Source: Micropterus salmoides
Taxonomy: Eukaryota; Chordata; Actinopteri; Centrarchiformes; Centrarchidae
Assembly (NCBI RefSeq): GCF_014851395.1
Contig: NW_024041150.1
Coordinates: 24,789,225 to 24,853,224 of the forward strand
Reading direction: 5' to 3'
Length of the DNA stretch: 64,000 nucleotides
The notes beneath the pieces were generated by a model. That model did no database searches. It saw only the letters and a list, made by a program, of their open reading frames with translations, and was not told where the DNA came from. Positions within the stretch are counted from its first letter, which is position 1. Each line of letters opens with the position of its first letter. A program made the position numbers and the translations under genes. Positions 11,941 to 25,319 of this stretch are shown here, piece after piece.

Positions 11941-12269
11941 ATAGTTGATTTCCCAATGGAACCTTCCGACTTCCTACCTCAAATGTGTTGAATTACGCCA
12001 TACCTGGGAAAAAAAACATGGCTGACTTCGACCAACCGTTGTTTATATGTTGTGTACACACAACTGAACCTGTCTATGTGACACATATGTACTTCACTCG
12101 TTAACTCGTTACTGGTATTTTTAAACCTGGGCGATATTTTCACATATTTTAGTGTTGAAATAACTAGTAGGTACAAAAGGTTTTGGAATCCGTGCAGTCA
12201 CTGGCTTCAGCCTGTGTTGTGTATTTGAAAAAAGAATATATTATTTCCACTAAAAAGTGAAAGGACAAC

Positions 12270-12900
12270 TGGCACTACTTTTTGTTAACACAGTGGTCAA
12301 TATGTCTGTCAATAAGTGAAGTGATACGGCAGAGGAGTGATACCAGCATGATTGAACTCGCACGTTTCCACTGTATCTCGTGGTTGAGCTCATCAGCATA
12401 GCTTTTCATATAAGTGAAGAAACACAACAGCCGGCAGCCGGAGTGACTGTATTCCTTTGGGGCAATTGCGCCCCTCAAAATTATGTCCACAAAAAGTGCT
12501 TATTGCCACTGACAGGCTCAGACTGTTATACCAGGTGTGTGGCAACATCATGGAAAGGGTCTCTACAAGGGAGCACACATTTCCTACAAGTAAATCCCGG
12601 TGACACCCTAAATAAGAACTCAAGGACAACTCTTGCTCTGAAATCTTGTTAGAGGCGAGTTGTTGCAGGAAATGCTGGTGGAGCCATGAGTCAGTGTTGG
12701 AGAGAGGAGTTTGTTGTGTTGGAGTAACATTAGGAAATACAATCTTGCTAGCAGTGTCTATGTACACAACAAACTCCACTCCCTCGTTTCCACTGTCGTC
12801 TTCCTACAACAACTCGCCTTTCACGAGATTTGGCTTGAATAGCCAACAGGAGCAGTGAAACAATGTCTCTCATCAGTCACAGGACAAGATGTTGCAATAC
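12270..12900. repeat. Probable interspersed DNA repeat, class unknown
   Basis: The segment with GGGGCAATTGCGCCCC (about 12458-12475), CTCCACTCCCTCGTTTCCACTG and ACAGGAGCAGTGAAACAATGTC resembles sequence I know as dispersed in percomorph genomes. It has balanced composition against an AT-rich background. The overlapping open frames on both strands (12380-12652 plus, 12393-12779 minus) have no domain and are not considered genes. I could not find clear terminal repeats. Confidence 0.35.
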
Positions 12901-14109
12901 ACTACATCCCTAAGGAACGAATTCAACACCGAACAGCTAAATGAAGCCCGTTAAATCAGCTGCACAATCGCCTGAAGAGCTATCATGACACGAGAAAGTC
13001 CATGTGATGATGTACATTATTTCAAGATGTGTATGTGAGTGCCTCCCCTCTCTAATGCCAAATATCTCTAGCTTTATTACGACAGGATGACATTCTCAGA
13101 GACATAATAATCTCGGGTAACAGATGATAATGTAATTTTGTTCAGTAGCAGCCCACGCAGTTTTCTTGATAGATGAGGCTTTCCCAGTTTCCTCAAATAA
13201 TTTATCTATTAATGAGCTTCCCATTGATTGGCTGTTGGCTGGCACTGTAGTTTTATAGCTTCTCGATGTACTGCAGGGAAAGAAATAACTACGAGGCAGG
13301 AGAGTCTTAACTGCACTGTGCATACTGTAGAATAGGTTGATAAATGCTACATTTCACTGTGTATGTGATGGTACTTGGAATTTATGTGGCAGACACTGTA
13401 CATAAAAGACATTATGAGACTACCTAAAAAATTAATGCACTGAAATTATTCTTCCGACTATTTCTATATTCCAACAACATATTTTAGTGCCAAGCTAATA
13501 CTTTCACTATGAAAAAGTAGTACTATATATAAAAAAAATCTAATTTATTGCATATTAATTTATCTCTATGTTCTATTATTTTATCATCCCTTGTGTTGCT
13601 AAGCAAGGCTCGATTAAATACAACTTCACAATGGCCCCAACAGTCTTAGATTAAGTGCATGTGAATTGGGTTTGATGGGGAATTTGCACCACTAAAAATG
13701 ACCAGCTAAGGTGGGTCTACCATTATTCTCTAATGACGGGGCACAATGGTTGTTTTAAGACATTTATATTGTTTTCCAATCAATAAAGTTGTGTTTACAC
13801 AGAAACCTTAAGACCAGATAGTGATATTCCTCTTCTGTTTGCTCTCTGAGGGTCTGGGTGTGTAATGAAGCTGCCATGTGTAGATTGTTGCGTTGACTAT
13901 GCCAGTGGTTCAGATGCAAAGTCCAGTCACCAACTCATGGCCTAAATTGGGATGATAGGCAGTAACTTACAGGGCCACTACTACAAATGAAAATGCAACA
14001 ATCAAGGTAGCACTTTCATTTCCACACACTTGTGTGGGTGTTCTGTGACCATATTCAAAAGACAATGGAAAAGCTGTTTGACATTTAATTTTCAACGCCG
14101 TACACCGAG
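12901..14109. other. Unannotated intergenic stretch
   Basis: AT-rich sequence with no gene, RNA or clear repeat recognised. Confidence 0.5.
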
Positions 14110-14358
14110 GTGATTTACAGCAGCTCTGACCAGGACCCTCTTTGCCAGGATGACTATAAAGACACGGTGGGGACAAGAGTGAGAAGGAGGTTGAGCATCA
14201 GTCAGCTCCCACCTGGGGAGGCGAGTTCATCCCTGGAGCCAAACCCAGCAAGAAAACCACCTCTGTATTCCAGTCAAACTGGCCTCCGTCGGTCTCAGAG
14301 GCTGTGTTCTGTCCCGGTGCTCCGAGCTTCCAGTCTGGGCAGAGTCCGCCCCGGGTTG
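14110..14358 (+). CDS. Possible isolated coding exon, product not recognised
   Basis: An open frame of 83 codons starts after an AG at 14108-14109 and ends at a strong splice donor, TTG|GTAAGT (GT at 14359-14360), in phase 0. The frame stays open upstream to 14089. The peptide is Ser/Arg/Pro rich, with SSSDQDPLCQDDYKD near its start, RVRRRLSISQLPPGEASSS in the middle, and TGLRRSQRL near its end. That style suits a disordered, phosphorylation-prone protein segment and differs from the AT-rich surroundings. I do not recognise the family, see no partner exons nearby, and the acceptor has only a modest pyrimidine tract. A chance frame inside unconserved DNA or a retrotransposed fragment is equally possible. 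Confidence 0.25.
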
Positions 14359-14360
14359 GT

Positions 14361-17300
14361 AAGTAGAACTTGTTTATGACCCAAGCCTTAAGCATTTTTC
14401 AATTTTCATTTTCATGTTGACCCAAAAAGAGCATGGTGACAGGAAGGCCAGTGTAAATTCAATAGATGGGGGCATTAGTTTAGTTATAGGGAGCTACAAC
14501 CTATGACTAGATCTTAAAAAAATCACCTGTAATTGGAAACATTAGTGGCCTAGTAGTTACCAAAATCTTCAACACAACAATCCTGAAGTGGAGTCATTCT
14601 GAGGTCTTGAATTGAATTGTTTCCTGCCTGGCATGTTTTATAAAGCACCCATTGGCTTCATTATTGCTTCTGCCCTCCTCCATGTATCTCTCCACTTTGT
14701 TGGGCGAGGGCTGACTGAAGTGAATCCATCAGAGGCAGTAATTGAGACGTTTTAAGCAAAAGAGCTGCGACTTACTTTGAAAGTATAACACTGCCATCTA
14801 GTGACAGAAGAGCGGTGTTACAGACATGAAATCAGCTGGGTCATGGAAATGGAAATGTCTGCAACTGACAGTTTCTCGTTCATCTATGATTTTAGGATTA
14901 AATCAAAGAACATTTGAACTAAAAGCTGAGTTTCTGACATGTATGTGGAGAAATACCTTAATTTCTGTAATCTGAAGTATTTTCCTCAGCTCCTCACACC
15001 TTATGACTACAAAGGCAACTGGCTTAAATAAATAAATAAAATATTATTCATTAAATTACTGACAGTCGCTCTCCAGTACCAAATATCACTACTAGTGCTG
15101 CTACTACTTTCTAATAATACACTTATTGATTTGTATAAAGTGAGCTTTGCTGCCCTCAACAGGCTGACTGTAGTGGTAAAATCCTGTTGTGCTGTAGTGG
15201 ACAATACAAAGAGCTTTCTTTGTGACTGTATTTTCTAGACTTGGATTTATGTTCCTTTGACTTATTTTGTATTTGTGTTAATGGTTTACAGCTGTGTACA
15301 TGTTTCTTTGGCTCATTGCCTTTCAGAATCATGACTCCTTATGGCGGCACAAATAAAACTAATCAACTTGAACTTTCAAACCGCTGAAAGCTGAAACTGT
15401 GTGATCTGTCAGGATATCTCTGTTTGTCTTCATCACATTAAGTGATATAAACCAGAGTAGTGTTAATCACGAAATAGCCAGCACATGAAAGTGCCTTCTC
15501 CTACGTTTCCACACGCTGAGCTCCAACAAATACGTAGAGTTTTAGGCCTCCCAGCCTTGGAAACAGCCCCAAGGCACTGTAGTGACCTCCCTCACCAGCT
15601 CCCTCTGAAACAACTTCAAATTGGCCAATTTCTTTCATGTCACACCATACTAATTATTAGCACACATACTGTAGCAGTGGTGGGACTGAAGGTGTGTTCT
15701 CATGTTTTTGTTGATTTTGTTTTTGTTCCAACCCATGGGTGTTTTAAAAAATTGTAATTTAAAAGGGATGAACTTCATCCAACTTGGCCAGTTTATTGTT
15801 TAAGTGGGTCACATTGTTTTTCTGCTTATTAAAAAGTGCCAAAATAGTGGGCCTATGATATAAAAAAGGCTGAGGGTTTATACAGAAATCTAATTTAGAT
15901 GCTGAGAGTTCAGCTTATTTTCACCAGCTAAAGTTACAGTGTGTGAGTGAGAAGTGTTATATGGTATACAACATAAAGCCTCAAAATTGAACTATGGAAA
16001 TAAACGTCAAATTAATTTAAATATACATATAATCTTAATAAACCTCATAATTACAATTTTCAGCCTTGTTTAACATAAAAGGGATCTGTTAAGTGTTGCT
16101 TCATGTTCTGCAGAAAGACTAATTATTGTTGTTGTAGTTGTTTTAGCAATCTATGAAAATCTTTTAAAAATAATATTTATTGGGCTATTGCTTGCTTGTT
16201 GAGTAAAACGTTAAGTGTGAACAAAACTAGTCTACCTGAATTATTCCCTAAAGATGTGTGAAACATGCGAAAAGATTTTGAATAAGTGTTAATTATTAAT
16301 TAAGAATTAGCTAATTAACGCGGTGTGGTTCCATGGTTTTCCAGTACAGAGCAACGTGCACGAGTTGTGTTTATTTGCAGGTCAATAAAAGCTATTTCAT
16401 TTCAAATACGTATTTTGCCGACAGTGTAAATCTTTCAATTGATTTTTATTTGTTTTGTTTTTTTTACTGAGTTTTTAAGGTTTCTGTTTATCAGATATTT
16501 TAAAGTTTCCCAGCTCAGCCAATCAGAACCGAGCAGAAATGCCTTCCTTTTTTTTCTTCTTTTTTTTTAATTGGGGAAAAGTTAATTGGCCTATAATGTA
16601 TGTATGATGTCACTCTCACTCTCAACGAGATAAATATTAAAATCAGAGGAACGTCACCAATGTAGACCACTTATGTAGTCAGGCTAATTATACTAGCTAT
16701 AATATATCTATATAACGGACGGGCGCTCAACTTCACATTTAAAGGGAGTTTGAGATTGCGCAACATGGCCGCAAAATATTGGCTGAGGTGATAAAGGTGG
16801 GCCGGCTGGAGGGTTAGGGACAGTGGTGAAAACTGTATACTTAAGTAGCCTATATAGGCTATAGGCTAGGCTCTGGGTAGGCCTACTTCTACTTTTGGTT
16901 ACTTCAGTATTCCTATTTAAATTTTACGCTAGGCCTATGTCACAACGTTTATCTGACAGCTAAAGTTAATTTACAGATTAATATTTACAAAAAAACATGA
17001 TTATTGTGATACTGTGTTATAGATAAAACTATCCAACAGCAGCCTACATAGTTAAAATGTGCTCCACCTCCACCAACTGTAACTTTAAAAATAAAAAAGC
17101 ATCAGTTACAATATTCAGATAATATGATGTATAGGTATAGTCTAATAATATAACTCAATTCTTCCTAACAATTAGAGTATTTAAAAGATATGTGTGGGCC
17201 TACATTTTAAACACTGGTAAGGGATTAAAATATCTGGATTCTGCTCCATCTTTGACATATTAAATGTTTTATAAAATCGTGTTATTGGCTAGTAGGCTTG

Positions 17301-18212
17301 CCTACTAATAAAAACATCAGATGTATACTTTTCTCAGATATCATATATTCGGTTATTTTAAGGCTGGGGTGTTTTTTGTCATTGTAACCAAACTGTATTC
17401 CTGACAGTCTCACGCAGCAACAGCAGTGGTCTTTTAAATTTTAAGAAAACCAGTTGCCTATATGAAGGAAATTTTCAAGATCAAATCAATCAACAGTCTA
17501 GGAGGTAGGTCTAAGTAAAGCTTATTTGTAGGCTATAGGGCTTTTCGCAGACACGAGTTATAAAGGGCTTTAACATGAACCTACGAGAAAGACAGAAGAT
17601 AGAATGACCACCCGACCCGCATGAAGAAAAAGTGAACTAAAAACACAATAGTACGTAATAAACTACATAATAATTCAGCTGAATAATTACACCACACTAA
17701 ACTAGTCTATAGTATAGCGCAATATCCATATATAACTATCAGCCAAGTGAACATAATAAATTTAATTTTAAATAGAGTAAACATGTCGGGGTTTTACGCT
17801 GGTTTTGTACAGTTTAGGCCTTTACCATAACTGCGAGTGTGTCCCGGATAAGGATTAAAAAATAAATAAATAAATAAAAACTCAATACAGCGATTAAATA
17901 AATCCGCGTCACCTTGTCAGATCGGAGTCGGGGTTGCCGGTTGGACTCTCAGGGCAGCAGCGGCATTAAGTAGGCTACGCAGAGAAGTTGCGTGACATGA
18001 GGAGGGAAAACAAGACTTTCTACGGAAATCTGTCCTGCAGGCAAACGTTCAAACAGACTCTTTCATCTGCTACTTCTGGCTTTTCTTGGCCTGCCCTGTT
18101 TTATATGAGATGGCCCTCAGACTCTGCTGAGACTTAACACAGATCGACCCCAATTTAATGAAAGAGAAGGAGTGAACAGAGGCGTATGCAACATTGTATT
18201 ACTGGGGTGAGG
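14361..18212. other. Gene-free AT-rich stretch
   Basis: No gene or RNA is seen. From about 16500 to 17900 the sequence is strongly AT-rich with repeated short TAGGCCTA/TATAGGCTA words, a low-complexity trait of many fish genomes. A short (AAAT)n run lies near 17858-17878. Confidence 0.5.
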
Positions 18213-18214
18213 GT

Positions 18215-18245
<31 letters not shown>

Positions 18246-18246
18246 G
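18213..18246 (+). repeat. Compound (GT)8 then (G)18 simple repeat
   Basis: A GT run at 18213-18228 passes directly into 18 consecutive G at 18229-18246. The length of such a run is often wrong in assemblies. Confidence 0.95.
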
Positions 18247-18500
18247 TATGTTATGACCTCTATGTTGATGTCTATAGGCCTAAATAATCATCAGAAAAAT
18301 AGATAATTAGTAGATCAACTTTTTTGAGTCAGTCACTTATCTAACAAACTTTGGCCTGTAAATACAGAATTTTACTCATGTAGGCTAAATGTTTGCTTAA
18401 TTATAAGTAATAGTAACACTATAGGCAAACCATGCAATCTCTTTTAATTATAATGTAGGCTGCAGTTGGTGAAATGTATTACTTTAAGACATTTAGAAGA

Positions 18501-18542
18501 TAATAATAATAATAATAATAATGCTATAATAATAATAATAAT
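18501..18542 (+). repeat. (TAA)n microsatellite, interrupted
   Basis: TAA units run from 18501 to 18522 and again from 18526 to 18542, split by a short GCTA interruption. Confidence 0.95.
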
Positions 18543-19559
18543 CACTCACCTCAAAACTGGATATTACCAAAAATACACTGACAGTAACTTTCCTCATTAA
18601 GTCTAATTCAGCAGTAGTTGAAGCAGGAAGCCCACAGGCAGGACTGCTCTAATAGCCCCTGTGTACTCCCAGCTATCCTTCAGGGGCATGATTTATTGAA
18701 AAATATGGACCCTGTGTATAAGCTAATATGACAGAAGTGCTTTGACCTCGGGAGGGAGGGAGGGCAACGCACTCTCCACGGCAGTCAGCTGCTACCTTGA
18801 GTGTGTTCTGCTTCTTTCTCACGCGATTTCTCTATTTGAAGGTCTTCATCTCCATGTCCCCCTTTTTTCACTTTTCAGATTTATTTAAGTTTGCATGTAA
18901 AAAAAAGTAAAATAACTATCTCAACTTGGAAGCCCCGGGTCAGATAGAGTGCGCTCAGGGACACCATGTGGGAGAAGGAAGATGCACAGGGAGAAAAGTC
19001 TCTATGTGAACTAAGCCTTTAAAGTCTTGGCATTTATCAACACGTTTTCCATACAGTTAAGATTTCGCTGCTGAAATTATCCCAAGAATCAAGTGCTGTG
19101 CTGACACTTGACCCCAGTTCCTGGCACAGCTAAAGACATTATTTGTATTACAGGGAGGCTGATGTTTTCTCATTGATCTGATCTCCGATAAGCCTCGGTA
19201 TTTGTGGTGGGCCTGTAATCCATCAGAAGTGCTCTGTGGTTTCCCACCCCACACCCAGAGGGATAAAACATGTTTCCTGTGGAGGTATATACCTGCTGGA
19301 GGCTGCACTTATCCCATGTCATTAACCTTGATCACTTTAACGTGCATGGGAAAGAGCCAGTGATTGTTGAACCCTTAGGTGATCTATAAACATACTTTTC
19401 CTGCGAAATTTAAAAGGAAACAAAGCACTAAAAAAAGACACCAATTTTGTCACTTTAAATATGTTATGATGGGTATTTTTCTGAAGGTTTCCAGCCTTTA
19501 CAAAGGGGAAAATGTTTGCTATTTTCTTTCAGATACAAAGAAAGGGGTGGGGTGTGTGG

Positions 19560-20680
19560 CATTAGGCAATAATGGGGTTAAAATATCAAGCCTTTTCCCT
19601 CTTTTGTGCTGAACTGACAAGGTGGCTCTAACAGGGGTTAATTTGCCGTTCAAGGGTTAAACAAACGGGCATTAATAGTTTATTCCAGCTAAGACTCAAA
19701 TGGGTTTTCTTTTCGAGGCTTGGGAGATAATAATTCAAACTAAAAACAACAAGGTTATTATTTGTGTTAGCAGGCTTTTGTGCGAGGCTGCAGAGGCTTT
19801 TGTAATAAACCAAACAGCTCCCAGAATGCCTTTTGGTTTGTCCCAATGAATTGGGCTCTGGGTGCAGTAAGGTGAGGGCTAATGGGGATTAAGCAGGAGA
19901 AGTATGTGTCAGTTTCGATGCTTGTAATCTGGAGTGTTCTTTTTGGAGTTTCTGAGCAGGTATAAAACGCAGATTAGGAAGCATTTCTGATAAGTGACAG
20001 CAGGAGCCCCCAGAGGTCTGTTTTCACGCAGGGTCCAGCGCTGACCTATCTGACATAGACTGCCAGTGAAACAGCATGTTTCAAATCTCATCTGATGGGA
20101 ATGAATTCAGCATTTTCGGTAAGAAAAGTAAAGGAACTCCTGGTGAAATAGAAAACAACAACAAAGACGGGAGAGCAGGAGAGCCTTGAATCAAACAGAT
20201 TCGACAGTAGCTCCATGTGGCATAAAGGGGCCTTCTGGTTGACTGCCTCTGTTAAGGCCGACCTAAGATGTCTGGACCTTGCTGACCTCATATACACTAT
20301 TACATTGTGGGCCGTGGCTTTAACCTCAACAGCTTGCGTTGCCCACAGTGGCCCATTACAGGGCCAGTAATGATGTGGAGGATCCCCCAGCAGACTATTA
20401 TTAATATTCTCATCTTGCGGGAAGACAAACATATACACTCTTAATGATACTGGATTAAAATCCCATCTGGATTAGATTCATGATGGTTTTGTCATGGCTG
20501 AGCTGTCGTCAGGAAATCAAAGTAATCAGGAAGACAGGCGGTGATGAGACGTCCTTTCCAGCACATTTTCTCTGAGAGGACTGTGCTCCTTTGAAAGGAC
20601 TATTTAATTAAAGCTAATATTTAATTATCAAGTTTAATTTCTTCAAAGAATAAAAAATAAGTCACTCGTGTGCAGTTCAA
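19560..20680. promoter_or_regulatory. Candidate distal enhancer region 5 kb upstream of hmx1
   Basis: This stretch is free of recognisable repeats, has more even composition than its flanks, and is dense in developmental transcription-factor words: GGGGATTAAGC (Otx/Pitx-type) near 19883-19893, repeated TTAATTA/TTTAATTA near 20600-20640, and several ATTA cores. Regions of this look beside developmental genes are often conserved non-coding elements. Conservation cannot be seen from one sequence, so this is inference only. Confidence 0.25.
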
Positions 20681-21947
20681 GGTACTTGCTCTTGGGTACT
20701 TACATTTTATGCTACTTTGAACTTCCATTCCACTTCATTACAGTGGGAAAAATCATACTTTTTATATTTAATATCTACTTTGCAGATCAAGATTCTACAT
20801 TAAAAACATATTATTAGCTCATAAAATATGATGCTTTTTTGTTTACTACATAATAGTAGGTAAAATAGTGAAATAAGCCGCACCTCAACCAGCTAAATTA
20901 AAATGCTGCTTACATGTAAATGCATCAGTAGTGATAATATAATAATTTAGTGCTTTTACTTTGGATACTTTAGGTGCATTTTGCTTATAAACATTCATAC
21001 CTCATATATGTATGTATTTAAGTAAAATTGTAAATGGAGAATTTGTAAGGGAGTCTTTTTACATTATGATATTTCTACTTTATATCTTTATAATAGATAT
21101 TATATCTATTTAAATCAAATAATTATTAATGCAGTGAACCTAGAATAACATTTATATATTTTTTCCTTAACCAAAACGAATTAGCCATTTGACTGTATTT
21201 CCACACCATAAGTGCTAGCATAAAGGGTTCTCATCTTTGGAGTCCATGCTGCAGGACATGTAGAGGTTAAGTTCTTCATGGCATCGCATCCACTTTGTAA
21301 AGCTGCAGTGCCATCATTAATTAAGAGGTCTTGACCATGCCTCTGTGCAACGCCTCACAATGAGGCGAGACAGGGAAGGAAGTGTCATGTTATTGTGGCA
21401 TGAGATTGTTTCTAGCTTACTTCAAACTGACACAAAAACATGTCTGTCTGAATTATTGCTGGGTAAAGATTTTCGGCAAAGAAACCCAGCAGAAAGCAAC
21501 ATTTCCCATCATTCTGCATCTTTTTAAATACCGGACACCTCACTTCAACACCTCCAGCAGACTCAGGAAAGCATCTATAACATGGGGCCCTCCATTTTTT
21601 TAGCCTGCAAAATAGTTCAAGTACAATTATGAGAGGTAATCTGAAGCAATCTTGATCAAATTTCCCTTTCTTACAATTCTCTGTGACTTTATGAACTGCC
21701 GACCAACAATTATGTAGTGCCATGATATGCTTCCACTTCATATACTTCCACTAAAGCCAGACAGAAATACTCCAGTCAATGACTGTGTACTAAAGAAGAC
21801 AAAGGCTTAAAACATGTTCACCAAATTGCACAAAAAAGACAAATTATACAACCAGATTTCAAATACTTTTACTTATTTCCAACATCTAAATAAAAAAAGG
21901 CGTCAACAGAGAAAAACACTGGAATTCACATAACGAGAATCATAAAC
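20681..21947. other. Unannotated intergenic stretch
   Basis: AT-rich. No gene, RNA or clear repeat is recognised. Confidence 0.5.
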
Positions 21948-22571
21948 CAGTGGTTCCCAACCTTGGGGTCGAGACCCCCAGCAGGGTCATGAGATAAATC
22001 AAAGGGGTCACACTGAAAGAAAGAAGAAAGAAGAAAAGTTGTATGTTTAGCTTTCTCCGGCTTTTCTCTAATCTAGTATTTTTTTTATATTGGATAGTTG
22101 TTCATCTGAAAGCCTTTTGAAAAACGTCACTAGTGAGGCTCAGTTTGGTTAGGTTAGGCAACAAAACTACTTGGCTAGGTTTAGGAAAAGAGTAAGATAA
22201 ATAAGTCAGTTTACGTAATGTGTTACATAAGATAAGTCAACGGTGACGTTTGGTTTCACGCGGGACTCGAACATGGGTGTCCTGTGTCAAAGTCCTATGT
22301 TTGTTTGTGATCTCACATACTTCTGTGCACCAATACGGATTTGAATCAGAATCTGATGACCGTTCATGGGTTGTTTGGGCACTGTTAATCAAATCTGAAG
22401 TAGCCACACAGTCCTCACTAATTTTTGAGCATTACATGTTTAATAAATAACATCTAAAGATGCTTCTTTTTTTTCAATTGAATTGTTACTTGTTTAGTTA
22501 CAAATATCTAATAGTATAGAGAAATACTTAGTTTAGTTTTCAGAGGCTTTAAAAATTTTGGTAAACCACTG
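21948..22571. mobile_element. hAT-type non-autonomous element with an internal insertion
   Basis: The left end, CAGTGGTTCCCAACC (from 21948), and the right end, AAACCACTG (to 22571, reverse CAGTGGTTT), match hAT/Charlie-style termini. The flanking 8-mers (TCATAAAC and ACTTAAAT) agree at 5 of 8 positions, as an old 8-bp duplication might. Inside, about 22130-22310 contains the motif pair GGTTAGGTTAGGCAACAAAACTAC and GTTTGGTTTCACGCGGGAC, which resembles another dispersed fish repeat, suggesting nesting. There is no transposase frame. Confidence 0.5.
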
Positions 22572-24839
22572 ACTTAAATGTTGCTATTAATAGAACAGAT
22601 AGCATGTTTTTTTATTTAAAAACATCTATCCATTCAAACTGTTTTCAGTTTGAGGCAAATTCTTCTCTTGCCGCTTAGTGTCCACAATACTCATAACTCA
22701 TAAAGGGTTAAATCTTTTGAACTACAAATATTAGCTCTTAACTACGCACCAGACTGGCTGTACACTGCATGCTGAATACGTTTCATCACATCTTAAACTT
22801 TATGTTAAGTTCTCTTGTCTGTGGAGGTGTTACACCCCAACCAGAATCCAGAGTATTAGGTTGATAGGCTATTACTTGCAAAGAGGCTTTAATAAAGTCA
22901 ATTTAGTGACACAATGGGAACAATTGTGAGCAATTCCTCTGAGAAAACAATCAGTTTGTTGTTCTCTGCCTCTCTTCACTGATGGCTGGTCAGCTGTGCG
23001 GGGATTTCATACGAAAGATTACTACTCTGCACAGTTTCCCCTTTTAGGATTCCTTTAATAACTAATATTTCTTGCAGGGTTATTCGACATTTTCTTTGTG
23101 AAAAGAAGTAGAAAAGAGTTGGATTCAAAAAGGTTGATCAACATGTAGCCTGAAAACCTGCAGCCTGGAATGTTCTGAGCATTTGTTCAAGGCGACTTAC
23201 AGATGAAAGTAAGCTTTTCATAGTGTTTAAATCCTATTACAACTCCAAAACGCAGTGGTGTTTTACTCCACTGTTCACAGCTTCGACGCTGACGAAACAT
23301 TTTCCACCTTCAGTATTAATTAAGTCATGTTAAGCTGGAACACCCTGTCAGTCCATCTACGGACATTTAAAGGTGGCAGAGGACCAAGAAAGATAAAATA
23401 CATTTATTCTTTGCGGATAAGCTACACTTGAGCGTTCATGTTAGGATTTAGAGAGATTTCTTGAGCATAGTAAAATGCCTCTGTCTCAGTCTGTTACTCA
23501 GGTTGAAAGTGAGAGAGTGTTTTGAGGCCTGTGATGGGGCTACACGTCACTGATTGGTCCTTTAAGCCTGCAGGGAGGAGGAATGACATGTTCCCAGCTC
23601 CAGAGGCAAGATGATGTTAAAAGTGTCAAAGCCTGTAGGGTTCATTTGGAAATACATGTTTGGAGATAAACAACTCATACATAAACATCAATTATTTTGT
23701 GAACTGTATGTTGTTGTTGTTTTTTTGTTTGTTTTACGAACAGGAGAATGTGTTTGTGCAAGTGATGAACCAAACTTTAAAAGTCCCCCTCCACCCAAAC
23801 ATTTTGTTGTTGGTGTTACGCCACTTGGATATTTGAGCTTCACTGTGCCGAATGTGCAGTTTGACACTAAGAAAAATGTTTTAGCCTCAATCTCCTAAAG
23901 GAAAAGTCTCTCACCTCAAATCCGAGTTTGTGTCTGTACAAGAAGGATGTTCTGACGGCTGGTTTGGAAGCCAATCAGTATGCATCTTAACAACTCATGT
24001 GTCTTGATATTAATAGATATATTCACAGATTTACTAGGTAACTTTTTTTGTGGAAAAACCACCTCGGACACAAATGACTAATAAGTATTTTTTGCACGCC
24101 TTAAAACACGTCTTCATCTTAAAACAATATAATCAATAACTCAATGGCAAGGCATATAGCAAGTTGCATATATGAGGCCACACTCTCACCTAATACATAT
24201 ATACAGACAATTAGATAAGTAACTAACTAAGTAATTATTCAATTAAAAAAATTAAACAACTTCACATAGAGAATCAGTGTAACAGCTTTCAAATAAACAG
24301 CATTATTTGTCAGCTGTAAAGGGTAAAAATGCAATAATATAAGTTTTTTAATCTTAGATTTAAAAAAAAATAGAGTTTTCTGCAGGTACAAACGTTGTTA
24401 ATTGGGCCTGTACATCAAAAAACAATCATCTGTTTAGTTTTCTTTAACATGATTAGTGCTGCTTAGCTTTAATTGATTAGCTATGTAATTATTCTTAATA
24501 GTAATAACAATAATAACAACAACATTTGTAGCACGAAACAAACTTTTTCAGTTACATGCTTATAACTATTTTTTATATAATTGATATCTATATTTTAGGC
24601 TCTCCCGCTCTGTTACGCCATTTTTTGCGCTTTTTTTTTTCAACTGAGCCAGGAATTTAATTTTTTTTTCTGGCCTCGTTTCGTTACACTTTAATTACCA
24701 TCGAAAAACCGTGTTCTCTATAATGGAAAGTCAAGTTCCCATGACCGAAACCACTTTTATTGGTATTTTAAGACATACTATATATGCAAGTTGCAGTTTT
24801 GTGAAAAAAATATGTATTTAAATTAGTTAGATAAACATG
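22572..24839. other. Unannotated stretch upstream of hmx1
   Basis: AT-rich with no gene recognised. The open frame at 23611-23898 has no domain and low-complexity codon use. Confidence 0.5.
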
Positions 24840-25319
24840 TAGAGGATGACAGATTTACAGTGTGCATAGTAACTATAAAGTGTGCATGGACAAACGTAAC
24901 CAATAGGCGGTACTGTGCCATTCTCCATGAAGCTTTCTCCATCTCCAGCCCTGAGGACAACACTGTATCTCCGCTTTATTGCTCCCTGTTTGACCTAAAT
25001 ACAGCATTATCAACGGTCCCTCAAGGCAGACTATCACACAGCCAAAGATAGGCTCTGAAGAACGACACAGTCTCGAGGTTTTTTTCTGGAGTGATTCTTC
25101 GTCTCTTCAAGACGAAATTTCCGCCTGGATCTCTTACAGCTGAAGCTTGAGCTCCGTTTGCTCTCGTTCGTTGCGTCGGGATGGTTTTCGCGGATCAGAA
25201 ATCACTACTGGCTGGAAACAAAACACGTTCTCCGGAATGATTTTAAATAAACCTGGGAGTGTTTTCTTTTTTGGTTTAAAAAAAGTGAAAATCGTCCTGG
25301 AAGTACAGAAAAAGTCAAT
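24840..25319 (+). promoter_or_regulatory. hmx1: hmx1 upstream and putative 5' leader region
   Basis: A TATAAA word at 24874-24879 and a CCAAT box at 24900-24904 lie about 440 bp before the start codon. Their order (TATA before CCAAT) is not that of a standard core promoter, so neither fixes the transcription start. A small upstream frame begins with ATG at 25181 and ends at 25238-25240 (19 codons plus stop); it would be a uORF if transcribed. An in-frame TAA at 25248-25250 precedes the hmx1 start with no ATG in between, which supports 25320 as the first in-frame start. Confidence 0.4.

Noticed and set aside
12393..12779. 128-codon minus-strand open frame
   Set aside because: It lies in a probable dispersed repeat and has no recognisable domain or splice context.
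18213..18246. Regulatory G-quadruplex
   Set aside because: It is a plain GT then G homopolymer; no spaced G-tracts near a promoter support a specific role.
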